This document shows positions 29,000 through 40,362 of a DNA stretch of 64,000 nt, piece by piece. The first letter of the stretch is position 1, and every line of letters starts with the position of its first letter. A model generated the notes under the pieces. The model saw only the letters and a program-made list of their open reading frames with translations, had not been told where the DNA came from and did not search any database. The position numbers and the translations under genes are program-made. This DNA is from Citrobacter sp. MGH106 (GTDB taxonomy: Bacteria > Pseudomonadota > Gammaproteobacteria > Enterobacterales > Enterobacteriaceae). The stretch is taken from assembly GCF_001037495.1 (NCBI RefSeq), contig NZ_KQ089823.1:186001-250000 (forward strand), given 5' to 3'.

Positions 29000-31060
29000 T
29001 CACTTCTTCATCTGAGACAAAATAGTCCTGCACTGGTTGGCCTCACCTTCAGAGGGTGAAATCAGCGCCAGCAGGGCAGCCGCAGGTGTGACTAAGGTTG
29101 CCAGCGCTGCGGCAACCGCGCCACGCGCAATCAGCGGCCCGGCTTTCACCCCGGCCTGTGGATCCTTGAATGTCCCGCGAACATACAGCGGTGAACGCAG
29201 GGTGATAATACGGATACCTTTACTCTCGGGATCAATGGTTAAATCCAGCTGTTCAGAGGCAAAGCTCGCGGTTCCGGTCACATTGATGACCGCATTTTCG
29301 GTATCGAACGCAAAAATCTGCGGACGCGCAACACCATTGACGATATCCAGATTCGCCGCCGCACAGTTCACCCGGACCTCGTCATCACCGAATATCTGCC
29401 CGACGATATAGTTACCCAGATTCAGTCCAACAATTTCCATCAGATTTCGACTGATAAGACCATCATTCATCAGCAGCTTCAGATTGCCATTACTGTTACC
29501 AAGCAGTGCCGCCACTGAATTCCCGCTACCGCTAAATCTGGCATCTCCGTTCATTTCGCCCAACGTTTTCTGCATCAGTTCCACATCCGGCATTAGCTCT
29601 TTCAGCTTCAGGCGGCGAGCCTGTATATCCGCACTTCCTTGCATCGGCTTTTTATTCCCTTGCAAATGGATGCTTGAAACAATGCTGCCCCCCGCCAGAC
29701 CAAATTTCAGCGGCTGCAACCGCAAGTCGGCATTTTTCAGGATGATATGAGTGGAGAGATCGCTGATGGGCAGGCTACTGCCGTGCTCAATACGTCGTCC
29801 TTTAAAACGCACGTCAGCGTCCATCACGTTCCATTTATCGGTTTCGAAGCGGTCGTATGGCAACACTTTACCCGCAGGCTGAACGCTTTTTTCACCTTTG
29901 CGTTGTTCAGATTTTTTCGCCCGCTCCGCACCTTTCCCGGAGTCCACGCCAATCAGTGGTCCCAAATCAGCTAACCGCAACTGGCGCGACTCAACATCGC
30001 CTTCCAGCTTCGGACGCGGCTTACCAGTGGTATAGGCGAGCGTACCGTGAATATCGCTGTCGCCAATGCGGCCATTAAAATCACGATAATTAAAAACTGA
30101 AGATTTGCCGGTATCGATTTTTGCCACCAAGCGCCCGTCAGTTTCAAATGGTGGGGTGTCCGGCAGAAGTACCCCCGTCAAATCGTACAAATCCCCTAAT
30201 GAATCACCTGAGAATTTAAGCTGGAGATCCACGCCCCCCATCTTCATCGGATCCTTCACCGTTCCTGTAAATGCCACACGCGTGTTATCCGAACGGAAAT
30301 CGGCCTGTACCGGGAAAGGCGTACCTTCCCCCCGTAATGCCAGCATTCCACCTATTTTCCCTGTCCCGGTTAGCGGTTCGCCGTTATATCGCCCTTGCGC
30401 TTTCAGACCAAAAACGTAGTCTCCGACGCTGGCGCTACTCTCTTTGCTTTTCGTTCCGGTCACTTCACTAAAGGGAAGCGGCTTGCCCAACGGATCGACC
30501 AGAATTTCAATCTCAGAGCGAGTCACCTTATCGTTGATGGCTATGCGCCCCTGATCGAACAGAATGTTATCCAGACGAAAAGACCAGGCAGACGGCGAAG
30601 TATTGGGTTCGCGATTGTCATCTCCCGCCAGGGTAAAGGTCCAGTTGTTGTTTTTCTCCGACAGGCGGATAAGTCGTGCATCCGGTTTCACCAGCTTGAT
30701 CCACGGTAGCCAGACGGTTTTCGTCAACAAAGCCAATGGGGCAAGCGTCGCTTCAACACGGGGAAGATGTACCATCGTGACATCAGGAATATCTGGCGGG
30801 TTGCCGAGGATGATATCTTCAGCATGAACATGCGGCCACGGAATCCAGCTTCGCCAACCGGTCTCCTGCTTCTGGCGCTCCCAGACAACGCCTAAATCAC
30901 CCCGAATGGCGAATGGTCGGTTAAGTTCAGTAGAGACTTTCTGGTTGATGGTCGGTTTGAGCCGGTTCCAGTCAAATGTCGCAATCACCATGATGAGTAC
31001 GACGATCAACAACAAGAAAACCCCTGATACTATGGCGGTTATTTTGCCTGCTTTCGTCAT
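29000..31060 (-). CDS. yhjG: AsmA-family protein YhjG
   Basis: 686 aa inner-membrane-anchored periplasmic protein. Single N-terminal helix (ITAIVSGVFLLLIVVLIMVIATFDW), then the AsmA N domain (RLKPTINQKVSTELNRPFAIRGDL), a long beta-rich middle of the bridge-like lipid transfer type, and a hydrophobic Ala-rich C-terminus (AVAAALATLVTPAAALLALI). The AsmA family, with YhdP, TamB and YdbH, is linked to phospholipid export to the outer membrane. Same length as E. coli YhjG. Confidence 0.93.
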   Translation of the reverse strand: MTKAGKITAIVSGVFLLLIVVLIMVIATFDWNRLKPTINQKVSTELNRPFAIRGDLGVVWERQKQETGWRSWIPWPHVHAEDIILGNPPDIPDVTMVHLPRVEATLAPLALLTKTVWLPWIKLVKPDARLIRLSEKNNNWTFTLAGDDNREPNTSPSAWSFRLDNILFDQGRIAINDKVTRSEIEILVDPLGKPLPFSEVTGTKSKESSASVGDYVFGLKAQGRYNGEPLTGTGKIGGMLALRGEGTPFPVQADFRSDNTRVAFTGTVKDPMKMGGVDLQLKFSGDSLGDLYDLTGVLLPDTPPFETDGRLVAKIDTGKSSVFNYRDFNGRIGDSDIHGTLAYTTGKPRPKLEGDVESRQLRLADLGPLIGVDSGKGAERAKKSEQRKGEKSVQPAGKVLPYDRFETDKWNVMDADVRFKGRRIEHGSSLPISDLSTHIILKNADLRLQPLKFGLAGGSIVSSIHLQGNKKPMQGSADIQARRLKLKELMPDVELMQKTLGEMNGDARFSGSGNSVAALLGNSNGNLKLLMNDGLISRNLMEIVGLNLGNYIVGQIFGDDEVRVNCAAANLDIVNGVARPQIFAFDTENAVINVTGTASFASEQLDLTIDPESKGIRIITLRSPLYVRGTFKDPQAGVKAGPLIARGAVAAALATLVTPAAALLALISPSEGEANQCRTILSQMKK

Positions 31061-31137
31061 ATATTACGTCCTCGTTTCCATCCTTGCCTGTCCTAAAGAT
31101 AGTCCAGCAGGGCAAAAGGAGACACGCTACGACCATA

Positions 31138-31905
31138 TCAAAGCGACAATATCACCTCTTCAAGGGTATCCAGTGGGACCGGACGAGAGAGGAAATAGCC
31201 CTGTGCGGCGAAAGCCGGTGAGTTTTGCACATCACGCCACTCTTCCAGCGTTTCTACACCTTCGACGATCACGCCACGGCAATAGCGGTTCATTAACTGT
31301 AATAACAGCGTGAACAGGTTCCGACCTTCCGGCGTCTGGCGCAGCATAACAAACAGGTCCCGCGCCACTTTAATGTAGTCATAACTGACTTCGCTGAGGG
31401 CCGAAAAATTCGCCATTCCGGTACCAAAATCATCCAGCCAGAGTGGCCCGAACTCGCACATAGAGGCGAAAGACGATCCCTTCGGCAGGCGAATATGCTC
31501 CACCAGCTCGAATCGCAGCCAGGGCAAGCATTCGATGATTTTCAGTATTTCAGCCTCCTGGCGCATCGCAATTAACGTCGGTCCATCAACATTCACTGAC
31601 GCCAGCAGACCGTGGGCCCTGAAAAATTCGCCTTTTAACTGCAACTGGTGAAGCTGCTCTTTCACCACGTCAACCCGGTGTCGAACGGCCACTTCAGCAA
31701 AATAACGATCCGGCGCAATACGGTGGGAAGGGTTATCAGGATGGCTCACGACAGTCAGCAGCTCAACGGCCATCAGTCGCCCATTGGTCTGGTAAATCGG
31801 CTGATAGGTGTAAGCACGCTCGCACTGCAGCCAATAGCGTCGCTCAAGCAAGCTTTCGATACTCGCATCAGGCGTAATTAGCTGCTGGGTAACCTGCTTT
31901 ATCAT
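31138..31905 (-). CDS. pdeH: c-di-GMP phosphodiesterase PdeH (YhjH)
   Basis: 255 aa stand-alone EAL enzyme, the main c-di-GMP phosphodiesterase of motile E. coli, which keeps YcgR from braking the flagellar motor. The EAL signature reads ELL (MAVELLTVV), as in E. coli PdeH. Catalytic segments ASVNVDGPTL, FELVEHIRLP, WLDDFGTGMANFS and EGVETLEEW are intact. ATG 31905 with AGGA at 8 bases matches the family start rather than 31950. The FliA promoter upstream ties it to flagellar class 3 genes. Confidence 0.95.
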   Translation of the reverse strand: MIKQVTQQLITPDASIESLLERRYWLQCERAYTYQPIYQTNGRLMAVELLTVVSHPDNPSHRIAPDRYFAEVAVRHRVDVVKEQLHQLQLKGEFFRAHGLLASVNVDGPTLIAMRQEAEILKIIECLPWLRFELVEHIRLPKGSSFASMCEFGPLWLDDFGTGMANFSALSEVSYDYIKVARDLFVMLRQTPEGRNLFTLLLQLMNRYCRGVIVEGVETLEEWRDVQNSPAFAAQGYFLSRPVPLDTLEEVILSL

Positions 31906-31953
31906 CTGAGGTGTCCTGTAAATAAGAGTGTGACTGACCGGACTCGTCAAAGG

Positions 31954-31980
31954 TTATCGGCGCTCGGGCGCAGAACTTTA
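31954..31980 (-). promoter_or_regulatory. FliA (sigma-28) promoter of pdeH
   Basis: Minus strand TAAAGTTC, 11 bases, GCCGATAA. Consensus is TAAAGTTT-N11-GCCGATAA, so 15 of 16 positions match with exact spacing, about 50 bases before the pdeH start. Confidence 0.92.
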
Positions 31981-32051
31981 CGTTCAGCGCGACGCAAAAT
32001 AAAAAACTAAGCGGCAAAAATCACACAGAACACGTGCTGGCTCAAAAAATT

Positions 32052-32070
32052 AATGGAACGATGTTTTAAT
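32052..32070. promoter_or_regulatory. KdgR operator upstream of kdgK
   Basis: AATGGAACGATGTTTTAAT resembles the KdgR box AATGAAACATTGTTTCATT and lies 66 bases before kdgK, a known KdgR target in enterobacteria. Confidence 0.65.
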
Positions 32071-32135
32071 ATAGTTGACCACATACTACCCACAGCGCAC
32101 ACTAACGCTAATTTTTTTCAGAGCAGGTTACGACT

Positions 32136-33065
32136 ATGTCCAGAAAGATTGCCGTGATTGGCGAATGCATGATTGAGCTGTCACAGAAAGGTGCTGATGT
32201 TCAGCGCGGATTCGGTGGCGACACGTTGAATACATCCGTTTATATCGCCCGCCAGGTCGATTCTGCGGCACTTTCCGTACACTATGTGACGGCGCTGGGC
32301 ACTGACAGTTTCAGCCAACAAATGCTGGAATCCTGGCACAGTGAAAACGTCGATACCTCTTTAACGCAGCGTATGGAAAATCGCCTCCCAGGTCTCTATT
32401 ACATTGAGACAGACAATACCGGTGAGCGCACCTTCTATTACTGGCGTAATGAAGCTGCGGCAAAATTCTGGCTGGAGAGTGAACAGTCTGCCGCCATTTG
32501 CGAAGAACTGGCCACATTCGACTACCTGTATCTGAGTGGAATAAGCCTGGCGATATTAAGCCCATCCAGCCGTGAGAAGCTGCTATCGCTGCTCCGCGAA
32601 TGCCGCGCCAACGGTGGGAAAGTCATATTTGACAACAACTACCGTCCACGTCTGTGGAGCAGTAAAGAAGAGACGCAGCAGGTGTATCAGCAGATGCTGG
32701 AATGCACCAATATCGCGTTCCTGACGCTGGATGATGAAGACGCATTGTGGGGCGAAAAACCCGTTACCGAGGTGATTGCCCGCACTCACGCAGCTGGTGT
32801 GCAGGAAGTGGTTGTGAAGCGTGGCGCAGACTCTTGCCTGGTTTCCATCGCTGGCGAAGAACTCATTGATGTACCGGCTGTAAAATTACCGAAAGAGAAG
32901 GTCATTGATACCACGGCTGCTGGAGACTCCTTCAGCGCAGGATATCTGGCAGTACGCTTAACCGGTGGCGATGCCGCAGAAGCCGCCAAACGCGGCCACC
33001 TGACAGCAAGCACTGTTATTCAGCATCGTGGGGCGATTATTCCACGCGACGCAATGCCACAATAG
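32136..33065 (+). CDS. kdgK: 2-keto-3-deoxygluconate kinase
   Basis: 309 aa cytosolic PfkB-family kinase making KDPG from 2-keto-3-deoxygluconate, joining hexuronate and pectin breakdown to the Entner-Doudoroff aldolase. N-terminal FGGDTLNTSVYIAR and C-terminal PfkB signature DTTAAGDSFSAGY with the catalytic Asp. Nearly identical to E. coli KdgK. A second, only distantly related PfkB kinase is at 60170. Confidence 0.96.
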   Translation: MSRKIAVIGECMIELSQKGADVQRGFGGDTLNTSVYIARQVDSAALSVHYVTALGTDSFSQQMLESWHSENVDTSLTQRMENRLPGLYYIETDNTGERTFYYWRNEAAAKFWLESEQSAAICEELATFDYLYLSGISLAILSPSSREKLLSLLRECRANGGKVIFDNNYRPRLWSSKEETQQVYQQMLECTNIAFLTLDDEDALWGEKPVTEVIARTHAAGVQEVVVKRGADSCLVSIAGEELIDVPAVKLPKEKVIDTTAAGDSFSAGYLAVRLTGGDAAEAAKRGHLTASTVIQHRGAIIPRDAMPQ

Positions 33066-33087
33066 AATGTCACGCTAGTTTTGTTCA

Positions 33088-33109
33088 CCCTCTCCCAACC
33101 GGGAGAGGG
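33088..33109. terminator. Bidirectional hairpin between kdgK and yhjJ
   Basis: Perfect 9-base arms CCCTCTCCC / GGGAGAGGG with a 4-base loop between convergent genes. Confidence 0.75.
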
Positions 33110-33119
33110 AAATTCCTGC

Positions 33120-34613
33120 TTATTGCACCGGCGGAATATCCGTCACTTCAGGATGAGCCTCATCCGTTTCAACAGCAGTCGCCGCGGTTGTCACAGGAGC
33201 CATGATTTGATCCCACGTAGCCTGCAAGTCCTTCATATTGAATTCAGGTTCACCTTTCGGCTGGAGCAGAATTAACGCCATCTCTTGCGATAATTGCTGG
33301 CGTAGGTTCTGGTTCAACATTTCGACGGTCAGGCCGTTGAGGAAGTTCTGGCGTAAACGCTGGTACTGCTCTGGCGCGATATCCACTACCTGATTTTGCA
33401 GCGAACGCAGCCGCTGGCTGATCAAAATATCGGTATCGGTACGACCATAGGTGGCAAACAGTTTCTGCAGCTCCAGATTCTTTTGCGCCACCAGCGCATT
33501 GAACTCTTCTTCCGGTAGACCTTTATCACGCACTTTCGCCAGTTCACGCGCGACCATGCCAAGATTCGCGTTCAGTTTATCGTTCGGAGACTCAACGTTA
33601 ATGGCGCACTGCGCGCGCAGGAACAGAACCCGACAGTCAAAACCAAGGCCGATATCTTTAGCGTTGTTTTTGGTTAGCGTTTGCTGAATATGCCAGAACA
33701 GCGCCTCACGGGCTAAATCAGCACGCCAGTAGCGCAACAGCGCGGAGGATTCGCGGATAGGCTGCCACGGTGTATCCCACATGATGGAAAGGCGATCCTG
33801 ACGCACTGCATCGGTCATAATGCTAACCGCTTCGGCACGCAGTGGAGAGAGCGTAGGTACTGGTGCCGGCGTTTCGCGTTTTCCTTTTAACTCACCAAAG
33901 GTTTTATTGATTTGCTCAGCCACGCTGCGCGCATCAACATTACCGACGATAATCAGCGTCATGGCATCCGGGGTATACCATTTCTGATAGAACGACTGAA
34001 TTTTCGCCGCATCAATTGGTGTTTTCAGCGGATCGGCGGGATCATGTCCCAACAGCGTCGATCCCTTCAAACGATAACGCCACCACCCTTCTTTGGTATC
34101 CATAGGCCAGGTCGCAACCATATCTTCGCTATTCAGCGCATGATTGACCGTTTCAGGCGTGATGGTCAGCTTGCCGGAAATGTTCGCCAGATAAGATAAC
34201 GACTCTTTCAGCAGGTCATTGCGGCTGTTAGGCAAACTGAGGTTATACAGTGTGGAATCATAGGAAACGATAACGGGCGGCATGGGACGTTTTGGATCGA
34301 ACCCCTGCTGCCACAATGAACGGGCTTGCGCGGCATCCAGACCACCGCTTTGCGTCAGCGCAATGCGAGGGATCGCATGGCTGAAACCACTCTGTTGCGT
34401 ACTTTCGGTGAGTGAACCGGTATTAACCAGCAGGCGAACCTCTATGCGGTCGCTGGGACGCTGGGGCGTGGCGAGAACTTGCCACTGTAAGCCATTTGCC
34501 AGCGTGCCCTGTTGCCACGCCGGGTCAGGCTGGAGCGCATCTGCCTGCACATAGCCGGCAGAGGCCATCATCAGCAAGCCGCCCGCTAAAAGTCGAATTT
34601 TTGTGCCCTGCAT
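33120..34613 (-). CDS. yhjJ: YhjJ, M16 peptidase-like periplasmic protein lacking the zinc site
   Basis: 497 aa with a signal peptide (LLAGGLLMMASAGYVQADA, cleavage about residue 25). It has the M16 fold (NTGSLTES near 65, later DPADPLKTPIDAAKIQSFYQKWYTPDAMTLIIVGN), but where active members carry HxxEH it reads HAIPR. Zinc and general-base residues are therefore missing and proteolysis is not expected. This matches E. coli YhjJ, which is exported and of unknown role. Confidence 0.93.
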   Translation of the reverse strand: MQGTKIRLLAGGLLMMASAGYVQADALQPDPAWQQGTLANGLQWQVLATPQRPSDRIEVRLLVNTGSLTESTQQSGFSHAIPRIALTQSGGLDAAQARSLWQQGFDPKRPMPPVIVSYDSTLYNLSLPNSRNDLLKESLSYLANISGKLTITPETVNHALNSEDMVATWPMDTKEGWWRYRLKGSTLLGHDPADPLKTPIDAAKIQSFYQKWYTPDAMTLIIVGNVDARSVAEQINKTFGELKGKRETPAPVPTLSPLRAEAVSIMTDAVRQDRLSIMWDTPWQPIRESSALLRYWRADLAREALFWHIQQTLTKNNAKDIGLGFDCRVLFLRAQCAINVESPNDKLNANLGMVARELAKVRDKGLPEEEFNALVAQKNLELQKLFATYGRTDTDILISQRLRSLQNQVVDIAPEQYQRLRQNFLNGLTVEMLNQNLRQQLSQEMALILLQPKGEPEFNMKDLQATWDQIMAPVTTAATAVETDEAHPEVTDIPPVQ

Positions 34614-34793
34614 GTGAACCCCTGATCAACAATCCTGGTAATAAAAAGACAGTCCTGAAAGGACTCTCTGAATATGACGTTAAAAACACTTCGTGTTAGA
34701 CCGCGAGAACATAAAAATGTCACGGAAGAAGTGAAAAAATCCCAAAGCCATCGTATTGATGAATTCGGGCACAGGGGTCAATTATGCGCAGGA

Positions 34794-34821
34794 GCCCGTA
34801 GCCCTACAAGGGACTACGGGC
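34794..34821 (-). terminator. Terminator-like hairpin after dctA
   Basis: Arms GCCCGTAGCCCT / AGGGACTACGGGC, nearly perfect, 14 bases beyond the dctA stop. No T-run on the minus strand. Confidence 0.6.
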
Positions 34822-34834
34822 ATAAGTGACGAGA

Positions 34835-36130
<1,296 letters not shown>

Positions 36131-36278
36131 TTAAAGTAAAAACCACAGGTCTTGTAAGGTTTTATTTAACCTGCGGCCTTAAAGTAACACCCACACAACA
36201 TCACAGAAATGTACAAAGATCATAATTGATACAAAAATGTTAAAAAATTTGAGCTGGCTCGCACAAGCGCTACCTTTT

Positions 36279-38285
36279 TTAACTTTTGTAATCAGGCCAT
36301 TCCTTCGTTAAATAACGTTCTTCGAAGATATCTGCCGGAACCGGACGGGCAAACAGGAATCCCTGGGCCACTTCCACTCCCGCCTGCGATAACCACTCTC
36401 GCTGCGCTTCGGTTTCGACACCTTCGGCGATCATCTGCAAATCGAGGCTGTGGGCCAACTGAATAATTGCAGTGATCATGCTGCTGTCTTCCGGTAATCC
36501 TTCAACAAACATCTTATCGATTTTGAGCACATCTACCGGCAGCGACTTCATGTGTTGCAGCTGTCGAAGCCCCGCATAGCCCATGCCAAAGTCATCCAAC
36601 GCGATACGTACACCCGCATTACGCAGTGGCCGCAAAATAGCCACAGCGGCGTTCGGATCATCGATATGTCGGCTTTCGGTCACTTCCAGAATCAATGTGC
36701 CTGGCTTAATACGATAGCGGTTTAGCAGTTCCAGCAGGTCAGACACCATACTCGGGTGCATCAGTTGCAACGCCGAAAGATTCACCGACAGCGGCAACAT
36801 CAGGCCACGCTCCTGCCAGGCGGAAAGCTGGCGACAGGACTCTTCAAGTATCCAGTAGCCGACCGTTATCATCAGACCGCAGGATTCAATCCTGTCGATT
36901 AACCCTTCCGGCAGCTCCCAGCTTCCGTCCGGTTGTTGGATCCGCAATAACGCTTCTGCACTCAACATCTTACCGCTGGATATCTCTACCTGTGGCTGTA
37001 TCCAAAGCGCAAACTGCTGATTATCCAGTGCGGTAAGAATGTCATTCTCTTCCGTTAAACGCTGCTGTGCTTCTTCCATTTGCTGCGGGTCAAAGAACTG
37101 AATTTGGTTTTTACCTCTGCGACGCGAGGTTAATGCTGCCGAGAGTGCGCGACTGTATAGCTGTTCAGCACTCAAGTCACCGTAATACATCGCCACTCCA
37201 ATGTTGCAGTTTGGACGTAGCTGAATGCTTTGAATAGGCAGCCGCTCATTCATGATAGTGAGTACTTGCTGACCTAATGTAATCGCATGCCAGGGTTCCT
37301 TCACACCGTGTGCAATAATGGCAAAGTCATAGCCACTCACCTGGGTCAGCACCATTCTGGGCGCCAGCACCGATTTCAGTTTCTCGACCAGCGTTAGCAA
37401 CAGGATCTCCCGCTGGGTTTCGGTCAATACACCCGCGGTATCACGCAGGGTCTCACAGGTGACAATCATTAGCGCCGTGGTTTGCTGGCGGGTAACGACC
37501 TGCTCCAGTAGCCCCATCAGAAAGGTCTTGTTGGGTAGATCAGAAACTGGGAACCGCATCGAATGGTCGTTTTGTTCTTCAGTGTAGCGCTGCACCATCT
37601 GCTGATTCAGGTTATAGCTGCGCACCAGCATGCCAATCTCATCATCCTGATGCAGGCGTGGTAACGCCAGTTGGTAGCCAATCAGCTGCTGTTGAGGAAT
37701 ATCGTTCAACTCGCGAGCAATTTTGCGTAACGGATGCACAATCAAACGGTTAATGCACCAGGAGATTGCCACCGTCAATATTAAGGACAAAAGTAAGTAA
37801 ATGGTCACTAACGTTGAGAGCGTGCTCATAACGAATTTGTACATGCGATACGAATCCGCCTGCAGAACCAGATACGCCAGAGGCTGCGGGTTGGCGGAGC
37901 GCTCAAGAGAATAGACCGGCAATGAAATCTGTACCGGCAGTTCAAACAGGCGAGTCACCATCACCGGGACAGGGCGTTCGGGAATAAAGCTCATCCGTAA
38001 TGCCTGAAACTGATTAGGCAGGACAACATCAGCGCGGCTGACCACGCCCGCGGGCTGAATTCGGCTTAAAATCGTTTCCGCTTCGGGGATATCCGCTTTC
38101 AGAATAGAGGCCGACAGAGGTTCACGGACGGAGCGAGCGATGCTTTCAAGTTGCGTAGCCGTGTTGTAGCGATTCTGCTGTACCAGATGAAACAGCAAAA
38201 CGGTGCAAAAAATAAAAACAAACACCATGACAACGGCCGCAACCATCGCCATCTGCTTAATTGTTAACGAGCGACTGACACGCAA
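36279..38285 (-). CDS. pdeK: PdeK (YhjK/HmsP-like) GGDEF-EAL protein
   Basis: 668 aa inner-membrane protein. Two helices (about 11-31 and 155-178) bracket a periplasmic sensor; a HAMP-like stretch and a degenerate GGDEF domain follow (signature SGYDF, so not a cyclase). The EAL domain is intact ([45 protein letters not shown]). It should be a c-di-GMP phosphodiesterase or sensor. In K-12 it precedes the bcs cellulose operon; here the bcs genes are missing. Confidence 0.94.
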   Translation of the reverse strand: MRVSRSLTIKQMAMVAAVVMVFVFIFCTVLLFHLVQQNRYNTATQLESIARSVREPLSASILKADIPEAETILSRIQPAGVVSRADVVLPNQFQALRMSFIPERPVPVMVTRLFELPVQISLPVYSLERSANPQPLAYLVLQADSYRMYKFVMSTLSTLVTIYLLLSLILTVAISWCINRLIVHPLRKIARELNDIPQQQLIGYQLALPRLHQDDEIGMLVRSYNLNQQMVQRYTEEQNDHSMRFPVSDLPNKTFLMGLLEQVVTRQQTTALMIVTCETLRDTAGVLTETQREILLLTLVEKLKSVLAPRMVLTQVSGYDFAIIAHGVKEPWHAITLGQQVLTIMNERLPIQSIQLRPNCNIGVAMYYGDLSAEQLYSRALSAALTSRRRGKNQIQFFDPQQMEEAQQRLTEENDILTALDNQQFALWIQPQVEISSGKMLSAEALLRIQQPDGSWELPEGLIDRIESCGLMITVGYWILEESCRQLSAWQERGLMLPLSVNLSALQLMHPSMVSDLLELLNRYRIKPGTLILEVTESRHIDDPNAAVAILRPLRNAGVRIALDDFGMGYAGLRQLQHMKSLPVDVLKIDKMFVEGLPEDSSMITAIIQLAHSLDLQMIAEGVETEAQREWLSQAGVEVAQGFLFARPVPADIFEERYLTKEWPDYKS

Positions 38286-38431
38286 ACTGACTCTCCACGG
38301 ATAGACGAAACTGCCGTCAGAGTATACCCGATCGTAGCCGTATTAAGAGAGGCGCTATCTGAAAACTTCCCCGCACGCATTATCGCAGCAGGTTAGCCAC
38401 ATAGCGATGGAACTTACCTGCAATAAAGACG

Positions 38432-38462
38432 AAAAAGGCCGCAAGGTTTATCCCTGCGGCCT
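38432..38462 (-). terminator. Terminator of the ldr toxin mRNA
   Basis: Minus strand GGCCGCAGGGATAAACC then TTGCGGCCTTTTT: 7-base stem followed by a T-run. Confidence 0.85.
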
Positions 38463-38511
38463 GGTCCGGGCGCATATTTCCATTACAGCAGGCTGACGCC
38501 CATAAGCCCTG

Positions 38512-38619
38512 TCACTTTCTGTTACGCAGCCAGTTCACAATCAGACTGGCAGTAATGCCAGCGATGACCGAAGCAACCAGATCGTGCCAGAAGGGAATGC
38601 CTAACTGCGCGAGCGTCAT
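38512..38619 (-). CDS. ldr: Ldr-family type I toxin
   Basis: 35-residue peptide beginning MTLAQLGIPFWHDLVASV and ending NWLRNRK. It shares the pattern MTxAxLGxxFWHDLxAxVIAGIxASxIVNWLxxRK with E. coli LdrA-D: a short amphipathic start, one membrane helix, and a basic C-terminus. Ldr peptides depolarise the inner membrane when over-produced. The K-12 ldrD locus lies in the same neighbourhood, near yhjV, so this is likely its orthologue. The terminator at 38432 and the antisense gene upstream complete the module. Confidence 0.88.
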   Translation of the reverse strand: MTLAQLGIPFWHDLVASVIAGITASLIVNWLRNRK

Positions 38620-38668
38620 ATAACCGCCTGTGTTGCAATGGCAACTTTTCGCGGCTATTCTTGAATTG

Positions 38669-38733
38669 TCTGGATTCAAGTTAGCCCCCGTTATGTTGCC
38701 GGTTTATACCAAACAACGTGCGGGGGTTTTCTC
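38669..38733 (+). ncRNA. rdl: Rdl-type antisense RNA, antitoxin of ldr
   Basis: The sequence runs GTCTGGATTCAAG, TTAGCCCCCG, about 30 bases, CGTGCGGGGGTTTTCT. This is the form of E. coli rdlD: the CCCCCG/CGGGGG stem plus T-run is its intrinsic terminator. It is divergent from ldr and complementary to the ldr mRNA leader. Ends are approximate. Confidence 0.82.
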
Positions 38734-38851
38734 GTTCCAGCAACCTATGCCGCCAGGGATCAAGCCCCCGCAACATTGCGCCTCACCGGACGAGTCCGGC
38801 TTGCCGCGGATTCTACGTCAACAATTACGGCCTATCACCCCACCATAACTC

Positions 38852-38933
38852 AGTCTGCGTGAAGCTTCGCAATCAGACTTGTACGCGCACATCCTTCATG
38901 GCTGGAAAGTTTTTTGCCAGATGGCAACTTTCC
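38852..38933. promoter_or_regulatory. Two inverted repeats upstream of the megL sigma-54 promoter (candidate enhancers)
   Basis: First dyad 38852-38879: AGTCTGCG ... CAGACT with inner GAAGCTTC. Second dyad 38904-38933: GGAAAGTT ... AACTTTCC with inner GCCA/TGGC. They lie roughly 160 and 100 bases before the expected megL start, the usual range for activator sites of sigma-54 promoters. The two differ in sequence, so at most one may be the real site. The flanking 38286-38431 and 38734-38851 hold nothing I can name. Confidence 0.4.
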
Positions 38934-38990
38934 TGACAACTTACTAAACAGCGATTTATCTAATGTATTGATATCCATAGGTTCATTTTA

Positions 38991-39006
38991 TGGCACAGCG
39001 ATTGCT
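38991..39006 (+). promoter_or_regulatory. Sigma-54 (-24/-12) promoter of megL
   Basis: TGGCACAGCGATTGCT fits TGGCAC-N5-TTGCW perfectly, with correct GG/GC spacing. It is 42 bases before the megL ATG, leaving room for a start near 39017 and the AAAGGAG ribosome site. Confidence 0.88.
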
Positions 39007-39018
39007 ATTTGAGTGTGA

Positions 39019-40245
<1,227 letters not shown>

Positions 40246-40250
40246 CCATT

Positions 40251-40284
40251 ACGACCTGAACCGACGCCGCTCGGTTCAGGTCGT
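40251..40284. terminator. Perfect 14-bp hairpin between megL and yhjV
   Basis: ACGACCTGAACCGA / TCGGTTCAGGTCGT with a 6-base loop, 5 bases after the megL stop. No T-run follows, so it may act as a partial terminator or protect the 3' end of megL mRNA. Confidence 0.65.
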
Positions 40285-40362
40285 TGAGAATCAAGGCACA
40301 ACAGCCAGGTTATACGCACAATCCTTTTTCAGGGAGAGTGGGTATTTTGGGCAGGGGGTTCT

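Noticed and set aside
36185-36215. CRP site upstream of dctA
   Set aside because: Only one half (TGTGAT) fits; the second half is too poor to list as a feature.
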